Shown: positions 13,112 through 22,681 of the stretch, piece after piece
How the letters are laid out: each line of letters opens with the position of its first letter
Numbering within the stretch: position 1 is the first letter of the stretch
Assembly (NCBI GenBank): GCA_916613615.1
Contig: OU744730.1
Span: forward strand, 2,480,001-2,544,000
Direction of reading: 5' to 3'
Origin: Steromphala cineraria
Taxonomy: Eukaryota; Mollusca; Gastropoda; Trochida; Trochidae
DNA length: 64,000 nt
Translations under genes and position numbers: made by a program
Notes under the pieces: generated by a model
The model's database searches: none
Told to the model about the DNA's origin: nothing
What the model saw: only the letters and a program-made list of their open reading frames with translations

Positions 13112-13483
13112 AGGTATATTCTGAAAGCTACTATTAACTACCCCGGGGTAGATTCTGAAAGCTACTATTAACTACCCCGGGGTAGATTCTGAAAGCTACT
13201 ATTAACTACCCCGGGGTAGATTCTGAAAGCTACTAGTAACTACCCCGGGGTAGATTCTGAAAGCTACTATTAACTACCCCGGGGTAGATTCTGAAAGCTA
13301 CTATTAACTACCCCGGGGTAGATTCTGGGAGTTTCCAGAATCTACCCCCGGGGTAGATTTTGGGAAGAGGGGGTAGATTCTGGGAAGACTCCAGAAACTA
13401 CCCCGGGGTAGATTCTGGGAGCTCCCAGAATCTACCCGGGTATACTTTGAAGGGGGGGTATATTTTCAGACTTTACACCGGTA
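13112..13483. repeat. Right terminal inverted repeat with 34-bp tandem units
   Basis: Inverted counterpart of the 7.49-kb TIR: about six 34-bp units carrying CTACCCCGGGGTAG (13,116-13,325), then the outer unique block and TTACACCGGTA (13,473-13,483). Confidence 0.75.
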
Positions 13484-13559
13484 TTATCTCTTTAGGCAGG
13501 CATGGTATGTTAAAAAGTTCTTAAAAAGACTCTTGAAAAAGTAATAGGAAAATATAAGA

Positions 13560-13797
13560 AAGAAGTAATATTGGACTAAAAGGCCAGGTGTGGAAGGCGA
13601 AGGCGGACGTAGGAACAAGCGAGGGGGAAGCCTGCTCTCCGTTGGACCCTGAACAGACGAGACGGGTAGCGGCGATGATATGCTATTTTGACCACACAAA
13701 GGTTGGAAGTAGCTTCTATTGGAAAATAGACAGCCTAGCAGCAGCAGCGATGAGCGAGGGATGGTCCTGCGTCCGCCCGAAACTTCCCACCTGACTT
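13560..13797 (+). other. GC-richer island with a 68-codon frame, unidentified
   Basis: A short GC-richer patch in AT-rich surroundings carries an open frame (ATG at 13,588, stop at about 13,794) with the run CYFDHTKVGSSFYWKIDSL. I do not recognise it, and the opposite strand is also partly open. It may be a relic of a repeat or transposon protein. I do not call it a gene. Confidence 0.2.
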
Positions 13798-14790
13798 AAT
13801 TTTATAACAATATTTACACAGGAATTTAGAGACAAAGGCTGTGTTTAAGAACGGCGAGAACTGAAAAGCAACTGAAAGATAAGCTGAAAAGAAATTTTGA
13901 AGTTGAAAATGAAATGGGGTGTAATGTAAAACATTGTGTGAAAAGTTTGCTTGGGCGAGAAAATGAAAACATTGTACGACAGAAGGGTTTGTTGGGGGTA
14001 AGATGCAAGGAGGTGAGTGTAATACATTGTGTGAAAGAAGTGTTTGTGGGCGGCTAAGATGAAAAGAGGTAACTTACAATGTTAAGAGTGCGGTTGGGCT
14101 GGTAAACTTATTTAAGAGAAACTTGGCAGAGTGAATGAACGTTATGAAAAAAGGCAAAGGAATGAAAGAATGTGACGTCATATTATGACGTATTATATTA
14201 TGTGATGACGTATGTGGGGGAAGTGACGAGTGCACAAGTTTGTGGTGTTTGTAAACAGGAACACGTGTTTTGTAAAAAGGTATTATGTTTGAGGTAAAGA
14301 GAAGGGAATTAAATGTAAATGGAAGTTGAATAATTGTGAAATGTGATAAATAAGGGTGCGTACAATAACGACATTTAGCTAGATAATGCTAAATAGAGAA
14401 TCTCACGCAAATGTCTTCCGATATCAAATACGAGGGACGTCCTGTAGACAAAGGCTTCTCTAAGCTAGAACGCCCGAGGATGAGGGTGTTATCTATCTTA
14501 TATACCGAATACATCACAAATATTAATTGTTATGGCTTCTCTAACCGATGTTCGAAGCTAAGCCCTTGATTTTAACCAACTAGAATTTAGTGTGGTTTAA
14601 TTGAACACAGCCCCGAAAACAATTATCGCATGATCATCCATAACAATGTCCAAGGGTCATGTTTTATTTAATTCACAAACCGTCAACTGAATATTATTGC
14701 GTTGATTTAACTGATAATTCAAAAGGAGAAACGGCCTTAAAATATCATACGGACAAAAATATGAACATAGTTTAAAATGGTCTAAGAATG
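13798..14790. other. Non-coding stretch with a CRE-like cluster
   Basis: No gene recognised. At 14,173-14,180 is a perfect TGACGTCA, with further TGACGTAT-type half sites near 14,186 and 14,204. This would bind CREB/ATF factors if used, but no nearby promoter is identifiable, so function is speculative. Confidence 0.3.
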
Positions 14791-14801
14791 CTATCCAACC
14801 A

Positions 14802-14885
14802 TCTCATCAGTCGTGGTGTAGTGGGTAAGACCGTCGGTTTTGGCGTAGCGGGCATGATAGACACGGGTTCGAGATGGCATATCGC
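14802..14885 (+). repeat. tRNA-like SINE head (A and B boxes)
   Basis: An RNA polymerase III A box, TGGTGTAGTGG at 14,814-14,824, matches the consensus fully. A B-box-like GGTTCGAGA follows at 14,866-14,874, about 40 bp downstream, as in a tRNA. The sequence does not fold as a proper tRNA gene and the last B-box base deviates, so a tRNA-derived SINE or tRNA pseudogene is the better call. Confidence 0.45.
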
Positions 14886-15013
14886 CAAAACATTTGCAGT
14901 GGGGAAATTGATTTCAGAGTTATTTTTCATAAGTTTAACTTACAAGAACTTTGAATATAATAGAAAATCAGATCACTTGTGTTAAATAAATAGTTATTTG
15001 AAGACACATAATT

Positions 15014-15112
15014 TGAGGGCCTTATAATGGTTAATACCCCGCTTGAAGGGCTTTATTTCGTCTAAGGCCTTCAAAGCAGGGTATTATACAGTGCAAGGCC
15101 CTCTTGGTAATG
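15014..15112. mobile_element. Roughly 99-bp foldback/MITE-like hairpin
   Basis: GAGGGCCTTATAATGG at the left pairs imperfectly with TATTATACAGTGCAAGGCCCTC at the right, and the inner ATACCCCGCTTGAAGG pairs with CCTTCAAAGCAGGGTAT. Nearly the whole interval can fold back on itself. Confidence 0.55.
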
Positions 15113-15221
15113 CCCTATTCCCCTTCACAGGTATGTTCTACCGGAATAAAAACTCGTTTCAAATAGTGTTAAATGGACCTTAAGGTATATAAGGAACAAG
15201 TATTTGTCACAAAGGTGACAA

Positions 15222-15580
15222 GATCCCCCGTCCCATATTGATGTTAACAACAAGAAGCGGGACGGACGTACGGACGGACGTACGAAGCTGAATACTTTGT
15301 CCCCCGTGAAGACTCAAGGTTAATGGGTTCATGAGATATGGCCCTAACAACATTTTCAAAACTGGTCAAAGTCTCGCCATGACTTTGAAAATGAGGTCAA
15401 GGTCACCGAAAACTTTTCAGGTCTGCGTATTACCCAGATGAATACTGGTACTAAGTTTGAAGATTCTAGGTTGAGCGGTTCATTAGATATCGCGCTAACA
15501 AGAAGCGGGACAGACGGACGGACGTACTGAGCTGTCAGCATACTATATCCCCACTTCGCGCTAAACGCGCGACGGGGGAT
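15222..15580. mobile_element. Small pearl-like repeat with ATCCCCCGTC ends
   Basis: Short inverted ends, GATCCCCCGTC (15,222) and GACGGGGGAT (15,571-15,580), enclose two diverged direct repeats about 249 bp apart. Each contains ACAAGAAGCGGGAC followed by ACGG/ACGT microsatellite. The tandem-core plus ACGG design is that of bivalve pearl elements. Related sequence continues to about 15,780. Confidence 0.45.
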
Positions 15581-15935
15581 AAACAAGATCGCTGTGTCAA
15601 GGTCAAGGTCACAAGGTCAAATGTCATGGTGTCATCTGAAAGGTCTCATCACAAGGGATCCATATGTCAAGTATCAAAGACCTAGCTCTGATCAATCAAA
15701 AGTTATGACCAAGGTTAAAGGGGGACTGAAATGGTCTGTGGCCACTTTAGGGATTCATAAAAAGCTGCTTGCAATTTGAATGAGAGTCAACCTTGAATTT
15801 TCGAAATCGGACGGCAACCTGCCTAAATACGGCTTTTAAAATACACTGCCTAATTTAACAGTTAAACGAGACTTACCTTGTAAGGTGAAGTTGGACTGTA
15901 ATTCTACCAATCAGTCTTTAGTGATGAGGAGGTAA

Positions 15936-15967
15936 CATGAGATTGCAGATTGCGCATGCGTATCAGT
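15936..15967. repeat. DIRS inverted terminal repeat, 3' end of element
   Basis: Perfect 32-bp reverse complement of 19,597-19,628. The flanking outer 35 bp is similar with small gaps. Confidence 0.9.
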
Positions 15968-15995
15968 CTTTAAAGTATGCGAGGCAGATACCCAG

Positions 15996-16565
15996 CTAAG
16001 AAGGGAATATATTCAAATCAAAAAACCAAAGAGTCTGCCCTCTTTGGGCTGTGATAATAGCCAATAATAATACAAGCTTGATTGACAATTGCTTTAGGGA
16101 CAACTTCCTAAAAGGAGATAATTTCCTCAACATGTGCAAAACTTGCTTAACGTCCCAAATTTCTGAAAACTTTGGTGTAACTGGTTTAAGGAGAAAAACA
16201 CCTTTCAAGAATCTGGTAACCAATGGATGCTCTCCAATAGTTCTATTTCCACATTGCACAATAACAGAAATGGCACTTCGTGCCGTATTTAAAGCACTGT
16301 AACTCAATCCAGTCTGAAAGAGTGATAAAAGAAAATCTAGAACAGTGTTCACGTCAGCAAAAACTGGATCAAACTGTCTCTCAACACAAAAATGGAACCA
16401 TCTGTCCCAATAGCACTGGTACTGTTTCCTCGTACTAGGCTTAAAGGAAGCCCAGAGAATCTTGGCAGCGTCCGCTGAAATGCCAGTCTTCTCCCAGGTG
16501 TCCCAGATACTGGATATACTCCGAGTCGGAGGCTCTTCATGCTGGGATGCGTCGTCTTGTCCCAT
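15996..16565 (-). pseudogene. DIRS tyrosine recombinase, C-terminally truncated
   Basis: A 189-residue frame gives the N-terminal SAM-like DNA-binding part of a tyrosine recombinase: STRKQYQCYWDRWFHFC, then DVNTVLDFLLSLF and TARSAISVIV. It reaches the first catalytic arginine in AITAQRGQTL near residue 175. It stops about ten residues later, 29 bp before the inverted terminal repeat. The H-x-x-R box and nucleophilic tyrosine that should follow in the next ~150 residues are absent, so a deletion has joined mid-recombinase to the ITR. The start overlaps the end of the RT frame by 217 bp in another frame, as is typical of DIRS elements. It cannot be catalytically active. Confidence 0.8.
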
Positions 16566-18487
16566 GGTAGGTGGAGAACTGCTCGAGCCCGAGTGATCTC
16601 CCTTGGCCTGTCAACAAGAAGGTTAATCAGTTCAGTAAACCAAGGCTGGGTAGGCCAAATTGGGGCTACAATCACCCTAAATGCTTCATCATGAATGATT
16701 TTTCGTACAACTCTTCCTACCAAACAAAATGGTGGAAAGGCATAGATCACTTCATTACCCCAATGTATAGAGAACGAGTCTATATGACATGCTCCTGGAT
16801 CTCTTTTCCAGCTACAATATCTTTCTAGCTTAGCATTCAGTCTAGAGGCAAATAAGTCTATTGTCATTGTTACAGGGTACATTGCTTTAATTGTCTGAAA
16901 CATATCATCAGATAATGTCCATTCCGTTCTATCTGAAAAACTTCTTGAAGCTCTATCAGCATTGACATTTTGTACACCTGGTATGTGTGATGCCTGAAGA
17001 TCTATGTTTCTATCAATACACCATTTCCAAATAGCAGAAGCCAACTTGTCACATTTATGGGATCGAATCCCGCCCATTTCATTAATGTAACTAACAGCAG
17101 TCGAGTTGTCGGACTGAACTGAAACTATTTTGTTAGTTAAAATTGAGGAAAAAGATCTTAGACCCAAATCAATGGCTTTCATCTCTAAAACATTAATATG
17201 TTCTCTTTTCTCTTCCAGTGACCATCTCCCATTGGCCATATTGCCAAGGCAACAAACACCCCAACCCTGGGTGCTAGCGTCAGTTTGAATCTGAACTTCG
17301 GGCAAAGGTGTCATGATATCTCTAACACTACCATGGATATGAGCAATCCACCACTTAATCTCGAAAAAAGCTTGTTCAGACAATAACATCTTTTTGTCAA
17401 AATCCCAATGATGGTGTTGTAATGCAGAAATTTTTTCTCTTTCTAATGTTCTGTAATGCAGCTTACCAAACTTAACTGCTGGCATGGACGCAACTATCAT
17501 TCCAATGAACTGTGCTAGTTTTCTGATTTGAATGGCCTGGCCCTTTTTTGAGATTAACTCTCTACCTAAATTCTGAATTCCAATAGATTTGTCACTGTCG
17601 TTCATAATAGACATTGTTTTCGAATTTAACCAGAATCCAAGAAATTTCATACACTGTGTTGGATCTAATTGAGATTTTGCTCTGTTGACAGTAAAGCCAA
17701 GCTTTTCCATGTGTTTAACGCCAAACTCTGTGTGTTCTCTAAGTAGGTCAGCACTCTCATTAGTGAAAAAACTATCATCAATGTACCCTAGACAGGTTAT
17801 TCCTGCAATTCTCAATGAGGAAAACACTGGCTTCATGACCTTAGTGAAAATTCGTGGCCCTGAACTCAAACCATTAGGAAGGCAGGTGAATTGAAACAAT
17901 TTATTTTCCCATCTGAATTTTAAATATTTTCTGTGTTCTGTTTTAACATTCACAGTGTAGTAGGCATCTTTGAGATCAACACTCGTCATGTAAGAGTCTT
18001 TCTTTATAAGATTCATAGCCATTTCCAAATTATCCATTTTAAAATGTTTGTATACAACCTCAAGATTGAGTTTTGACAGATTTAGAATTAATCTGTAACT
18101 ACCTGATTTCTTTTCTCTAATAAAAATGTTTGACACAAATTGTCCAGATTCTTCATTGCAAAGTTCTACAATGTTCCGATTGAGAAAATCATGGATAATA
18201 TCTGCGACAATGTTATTTTCTGACTCAGAAAATTGTATAGGTTTTGGCTCAAATAATTGAATTGGCTGATTATTGACAAACTCTATCTTCATTCCTGCAA
18301 TTGTTTCAAGTATATGAGGATCAGACGTAATTTCACGCCAATATTCAACACATTGTTTCAATTTACCTGCCTGACAAATTTTTGTATTTGAGGAAGATAA
18401 TGTAAACAACTCACCCACCGGGTTTACTGTTTTGCCCGGCCTCGGCCTGGCTTCTGTTCGAAGTGGACCCGTCTCTGTCGGTTCCAT
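16349..18487 (-). CDS. DIRS reverse transcriptase-RNase H polyprotein
   Basis: A 712-residue open frame. Reverse transcriptase: the catalytic SVDLKDAYY (about residue 169-177) and the LGYIDD active site (about 233-238), with FTCLPNGLSSGPRIF between. RNase H: QTDAS (about 401-405), LEMKA (about 434-438) and the VQSDNSTAV block (about 456-464) supply the acidic residues. A DIRS-typical C-terminal region follows (IDLFASRLNAK, then IWPTQPWF). In the family this enzyme copies the element's RNA in the cytoplasm or nucleus before recombinase-mediated insertion. The first ATG overlaps the end of gag by 64 bp, and the 3' end overlaps the recombinase. The frame is intact, in contrast to its neighbours on both sides, so the copy is probably fairly young. 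Confidence 0.9.
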   Translation of the reverse strand: MEPTETGPLRTEARPRPGKTVNPVGELFTLSSSNTKICQAGKLKQCVEYWREITSDPHILETIAGMKIEFVNNQPIQLFEPKPIQFSESENNIVADIIHDFLNRNIVELCNEESGQFVSNIFIREKKSGSYRLILNLSKLNLEVVYKHFKMDNLEMAMNLIKKDSYMTSVDLKDAYYTVNVKTEHRKYLKFRWENKLFQFTCLPNGLSSGPRIFTKVMKPVFSSLRIAGITCLGYIDDSFFTNESADLLREHTEFGVKHMEKLGFTVNRAKSQLDPTQCMKFLGFWLNSKTMSIMNDSDKSIGIQNLGRELISKKGQAIQIRKLAQFIGMIVASMPAVKFGKLHYRTLEREKISALQHHHWDFDKKMLLSEQAFFEIKWWIAHIHGSVRDIMTPLPEVQIQTDASTQGWGVCCLGNMANGRWSLEEKREHINVLEMKAIDLGLRSFSSILTNKIVSVQSDNSTAVSYINEMGGIRSHKCDKLASAIWKWCIDRNIDLQASHIPGVQNVNADRASRSFSDRTEWTLSDDMFQTIKAMYPVTMTIDLFASRLNAKLERYCSWKRDPGACHIDSFSIHWGNEVIYAFPPFCLVGRVVRKIIHDEAFRVIVAPIWPTQPWFTELINLLVDRPREITRARAVLHLPWDKTTHPSMKSLRLGVYPVSGTPGRRLAFQRTLPRFSGLPLSLVRGNSTSAIGTDGSIFVLRDSLIQFLLT

Positions 18488-19429
18488 GGTCTCCCTAAAA
18501 AACCTCTCGGTCCACGAGATCTCCCCCCACGAAACGTGCTGTAAGGGTGATAGCGGTTTCCGTACTGTGCCTGGAAATATCCTCCACGTGACACACGTGT
18601 TCCCATTCGGTTCACTGCCCCGATTTCTTTCATGTTTTTGACAACGTCCTCTCCAAACAAGAATTCTGGAGTCGAGTTAGACGAGGCCGAACAGAGTGCT
18701 CGAAATTCATGCTTCATCTCGCTTCTCAAAGCGTCTTTTCGTCTAGTGACAATGTCCATGTTAGCATGTCCCAACATTGACAACGCATCCCCAAGTAATT
18801 TTTTCACTTCCTGCGTAGGGATCTCGTCCTTATCTTTTCGAAAGAGAAAGTTCAAAGCACGTCCAACGGCCACAGAACTCTTGATAATTCCGGTTTCAAT
18901 TCGCTGTAAAGATTTGTCAATATTTCGTGCTCTCCCCGAAATGTTATCCCACATTACTTTATTCAGTTCCGGGACATTCAAAGTCGAACAGTTCTGTGGT
19001 TTCTTGTACTGTTTGACTTGCTCTTCAAAATGTCTGTCAGAATCTCGTGACAGTTTCAGACCAAAAATGTCGTTGAGAATTCCAGCTCACTTGTCGTCAA
19101 AGGGGTCGCCATGTCCCGCTGACATACCCAGACTTTCTCTGAAGTTATCAAATTCATCGTCCTGACGGAAAGTCAAAATCGCTGTCGCCATTTTCCTCCT
19201 CGGGGAAAGTCACAAGTTTAGATTCAAGTTTGCCAAACGACGAGGTGACATTTGCAAAACCTTGGGTAATTCCATCGTTCATTTTCTTGAGTTCGTTAAT
19301 CATTACGGACATGTCAGAACTATTGTCACTCGAAGTCGAAGAACTAGCGCTACCAGACTTCGTGCTAGATTTTGAAGTTTTACGTTTCTTTCCAATGTCC
19401 ACCTCAGGGACGGGTTGTTCGTCAGCCAT
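18424..19429 (-). pseudogene. DIRS gag-like protein, two lesions
   Basis: The N-terminal piece (19,429-19,154, ATG at 19,429) is serine- and lysine-rich with an MSVMINELKKMNDGI helix. The C-terminal piece (to 18,424) has a helical segment (EVKKLLGDALSMLGHANMD) and an Arg/Gly-rich tail (FRGGRSRGPRGFLG) suited to RNA binding. Between them the frame shifts by one near 19,160, and an in-frame TGA lies at 19,087-19,089, so the protein is split. The end overlaps the RT start. The gag role is inferred from position and basic tail. Confidence 0.7.
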
Positions 19430-19596
19430 AATTTAGGCAGATATAGCAAAAAAAGAACAGTAAATGTAGTTAGCAACACCGCAGGTTGACCAATGTTCAA
19501 TTAAAACACTGTAAATATTAAATACCGTAACTTGCCGTAATAAAGTTTCCGAGAGCTCACAACAACACGTGTGATCTCTGCACGCGCTAATCATGC

Positions 19597-19628
19597 ACTG
19601 ATACGCATGCGCAATCTGCAATCTCATG
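19597..19628. repeat. DIRS inverted terminal repeat, 5' end of element
   Basis: Perfect 32-bp partner of 15,936-15,967, about 170 bp upstream of the gag start. Confidence 0.9.
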
Positions 19629-19664
19629 GGACCTCTGAATCACGTGACTGATTGAGTAGAATTA

Positions 19665-21475
19665 GCCCCGGCGAACAGAATCTGTGGTCACGGAAGCGTG
19701 GCCCGAGCGTGTCTTAGACTCTACCTACTGTGACGTAGCAGTAGGTGAGTAGTTTCACCTAATGATCATTTTTCAACAGGAAATGACACCTTTTTAATCG
19801 TTCGTTTAACATACAAATATTCACAAAAAACGCTCAATTTTTGTATATTCCGAAAGCTTAGATATCCGACGACTCAATAACGATGTATTCAAGCCAATGA
19901 TTATTGTATAAACATGTAATATCGTATATTTCAAAACCATATGACGCAAAAAGGCGACTGCCTTGTTAAATTGGCGCCGTTATGGCTAGACATGTCCGTT
20001 AAAGTGATAATCTGATTGTCTGTTGTTTGCTGAATCTTACATAACATACACTGACTATTATTTCCGACGGTGACAAATAACAAATCGTTTATGTTTTCAG
20101 TGAACAAACCGACTACTTTCTACAATCGTTTACCTACAATGTTAATTTTTTGTGAGTTTATTATACTATAAAGATATATTTTAAAGAGGCCAATAGACGG
20201 TGAATAATTTTACCATGATGGTTTGAAGAAAAGGAAAAGTGTAAACGGTTTCATGTTATTTATTATGATACTTTTTCTCTTATGAAAAGATAGGCGCCAC
20301 AGTGGATTATCTTTAGTACGTTATGATCAATGTCCGTATTTTTACAACACATATCAATAATAAAATAATTAAACATTATTTAACAGTGGTTGATCTATTC
20401 AAGATATATAAGGTTTCAATTCGTATCGAAAATGAAACAATGTTATATTTGGGATCACACTATTTTGCATATAACATTCCGAATATTGGTACAGTAACAT
20501 CCATCAAAGCGATTCCGACAACAAAAGTAGTACAGAGTATTTCTTAGATATTATCGTACTTGCTTCTTGCCTTTTTTATTTATCAGAAATTAACATATAA
20601 ATCTTTTTGGTTTGAAGGAGGTTTGTCTCCAGACTTTATGGTAGTCACCCAAATGGAGATAGGCCCGATGGGCGTGGCGTCACGCTCTAATGAGTTTTTA
20701 AAGCGTTCGCCTGTTGATTTCGGCGGCATTCTAAAAACCGGGTATAAAATGCTGATTTAAAGTCTAATTTATGTGTGTATTGTCTCAATTATATGCTCAT
20801 TGCATTCTCATAGATAATAGTACTGGAGATATTGATCTATCATTCTTAGAAAAAGTACATTGCATAACCTCTTTTTTTTGTGGACAAACGGACAGACGGA
20901 CAGGTGAAAAACAATATATCCCCGGAATCTCCGATTCGGGGGCATAAAAATAACGCTTAGTCACCTAGCCTTGACAGAGCCCTTTGCCCTGGTCTCCCCA
21001 ACATTGGCAAAAACACCTATATTCCATTGAAGTTTCAGTGTTTTCACACATTATTATTCTTTGCATCAGTATTATTTTATAGTGCTGAACAAAGCTTATT
21101 GTCAATTTGTGTACATCGCTGATCTTCACCGCACGTTTTTGTGTGAATTAAATTATGTAATGCTCAATATTTTGATAAATTCTAATTACATGATATATTA
21201 TTTATTGTAAATACTAATGTTCTTAACATTCCAAATAAGGTAATTGACTGATTGAAATCCTAACACTACAATTTTGACAGGTTAATTTTTTTTAGCGTTG
21301 GCTAATTTGTCATAAAATATATCATAAAATGTCAACTTATTAACTCTTTTACCATCCATATCACAGGCATGAAGTTCTATAACTTTCAATCACAATGAAA
21401 CTCAATAACCAACAGTTTTGGTTTTCAGAATTCTCATTTATCAGCTCATAGTCATACCACTTTTAAATAACACTT
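19665..21475. other. Mostly non-coding, with a repeat-like tail near 20.9 kb
   Basis: No gene recognised. Around 20,880-20,945 an ACGG-type stretch (GGACAGACGGACAGG) is followed by a hairpin (CCCCGGAATC / GATTCGGGG), which resembles the end of a pearl-type repeat. The rest is AT-rich with no supported features. Confidence 0.35.
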
Positions 21476-21597
21476 AATGTCAAGCTTCACACTACCGACA
21501 CAGCAAAAGGAGACTTCGACAAGGAAGATGACAATGGAATAACAACGTTCTATGTATTTTGCAAGGGAACAGTTGCAGATAGATCAATGTTTGACAT
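21476..21597 (+). pseudogene. Decayed inverted copy of an ankyrin-repeat segment
   Basis: On the plus strand this reads NVKLHTTDTAKGDFDKEDDN and then GITTFYVFCKGT. The ankyrin exon of the neighbouring minus-strand gene has NVKLRITNTGKGDLNKQDDN and then GITPLHVLCKGS, so the two are clearly homologous, in opposite orientation and about 1.5 kb apart. The TPLH core has decayed to TTFY, and similarity fades after roughly 40 codons without splice signals. It is best read as a pseudogene fragment of a paralogue left by an inverted duplication. Confidence 0.7.
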
Positions 21598-21916
21598 ATA
21601 CTCAGACTATTATTGGTACGGACAATGCCTAGCATCTTAAACTGGAAGCGAAGTCGGAGCCTCTAGACACTGAAGGTATACTTTCTCGATCTTCTATTAA
21701 GACACACCACACTGAGCCAAGCAGCCACCTAAAGTGCTTTGTGGTTATCTGTAGTTTCCTGTCACATTGTCATCAATTCCAAACCAGGTACCCAATTAAA
21801 CTGGTGCTTAAAGAAATCATAAATAAAGTATCTTGATATGGTTACACAACACGTTCCCAACTTGTGTCTTAGTGTGGCAGGGAATCAGCCTTCAAAACAA
21901 CAGTTACTTATTTTAC

Positions 21917-22015
21917 CTAGTACAATGGCTGATGCGTCCCCATGTTTCACCCTACACAGCACCAGGTCAGCAGCAGATCTGGCTATCATCCCGTCTGTCC
22001 AGGGTAGATTGCGAT
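21917..22015 (-). CDS. STAND-ankyrin gene, candidate downstream exon
   Basis: A 99-bp interval bounded by an acceptor (TTTTGCAG before it) and a donor (GTAAAA after it). Only one frame is usefully open: RNLPWTDGMIARSAADLVLC followed by RVKHGDASAIVL. Its phase (two leading bases) fits the single base carried by an alternative donor at the end of the ankyrin exon (AAG/GTAACG at 22,708), making Gln-Asp-Arg at the junction. I do not recognise the sequence as a domain. It ends carrying one base, so another exon must follow; I could not place it with confidence. Confidence 0.45.
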
Positions 22016-22681
22016 CTGCAAAATGGAAAGGAGGAAATATAATGGTGTTTACAGGGTCTGTAGCACGTTTTAGGGGGAATATAAGGTGTTGTCAGGAAAA
22101 GTAGAACAAATGGTTCCAATTCAAAGACACTGTATTTCAACTATATGAAGCAGTAATAAAACAAATATTTAATGTAAAGTTCAGCCATGTTATTAATTTT
22201 TCTTACACAAAATGAATTAAAGATGTTCACACAAAAATGGTCGTCAATGGAATTAATGTGAATCTTTATAATTTGTTCTCTTACTATGGATGATTGGGGC
22301 TACTGTCACTTTATAGTTAGAATTCGGTTATATAAACCCTCAAACATGATTTTATTTATTTGACACTATATTATCCAAATTGTTTGGAAATATTTGGATT
22401 ATTGTAAAATATAAATGAATACCACTTTTCTGTTTGTAACTTATTCCTATTCTTAAACGGAATTTTAAACTTTGCAATTACTGAAAAAGGGTATAAAACC
22501 TCAATTGCTTACAATTTGAGGTAAGAATAGTCAAAATGTTTACAACATGTTGCTTCATACTTTTCGACTCCTTATATACTGATGATTTACACAGCTTTTT
22601 ATTTTAAGGTTTTACCATAAACCCTGATGGCCTTTGACGTGACACTTATGCTTTCAGCTTTGTTAAAAAAAGTTGGTCTTA

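Larger units (their letters stand above)
7492..13483. mobile_element. 6-kb composite with long terminal inverted repeats
   Basis: The left end (7492 to about 7775) and right end (about 13112-13483) are inverted copies. Both begin TACCGGTGTAA at the outer edge, continue through a CCCTTCAAAGTATACCCGGG block, and then carry a 34-bp tandem repeat containing CTACCCCGGGGTAG (about five units left, six right). TA at each outer edge may be the target duplication. The interior contains other repeats and LINE fragments and no transposase. It may be one foldback-type element filled with later insertions, or two copies of a shorter element inserted in opposite orientation. Confidence 0.5.
15899..19664 (-). 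mobile_element. DIRS-type tyrosine-recombinase retrotransposon, internally deleted
   Basis: Gene order on the minus strand is gag, reverse transcriptase-RNase H, then tyrosine recombinase, overlapping in different frames as in DIRS elements. The ends are inverted repeats: a perfect 32-bp core (15,936-15,967 against 19,597-19,628) containing GATTGCAGATTGCGCATGCG, extended outward with gaps to a shared TAATTCTAC box (15,899 and 19,664). DIRS elements insert through a recombinase and a circular intermediate rather than an integrase, and make no target duplication; I see none. The recombinase C-terminus and the internal complementary region are missing and gag is broken, so this copy is non-autonomous. 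Confidence 0.85.

Noticed and set aside
13588..13794. 68-codon frame in a GC-rich patch
   Set aside because: No recognisable family, the opposite strand is open too, and there are no clear splice or promoter signals; kept only as a low-confidence island.
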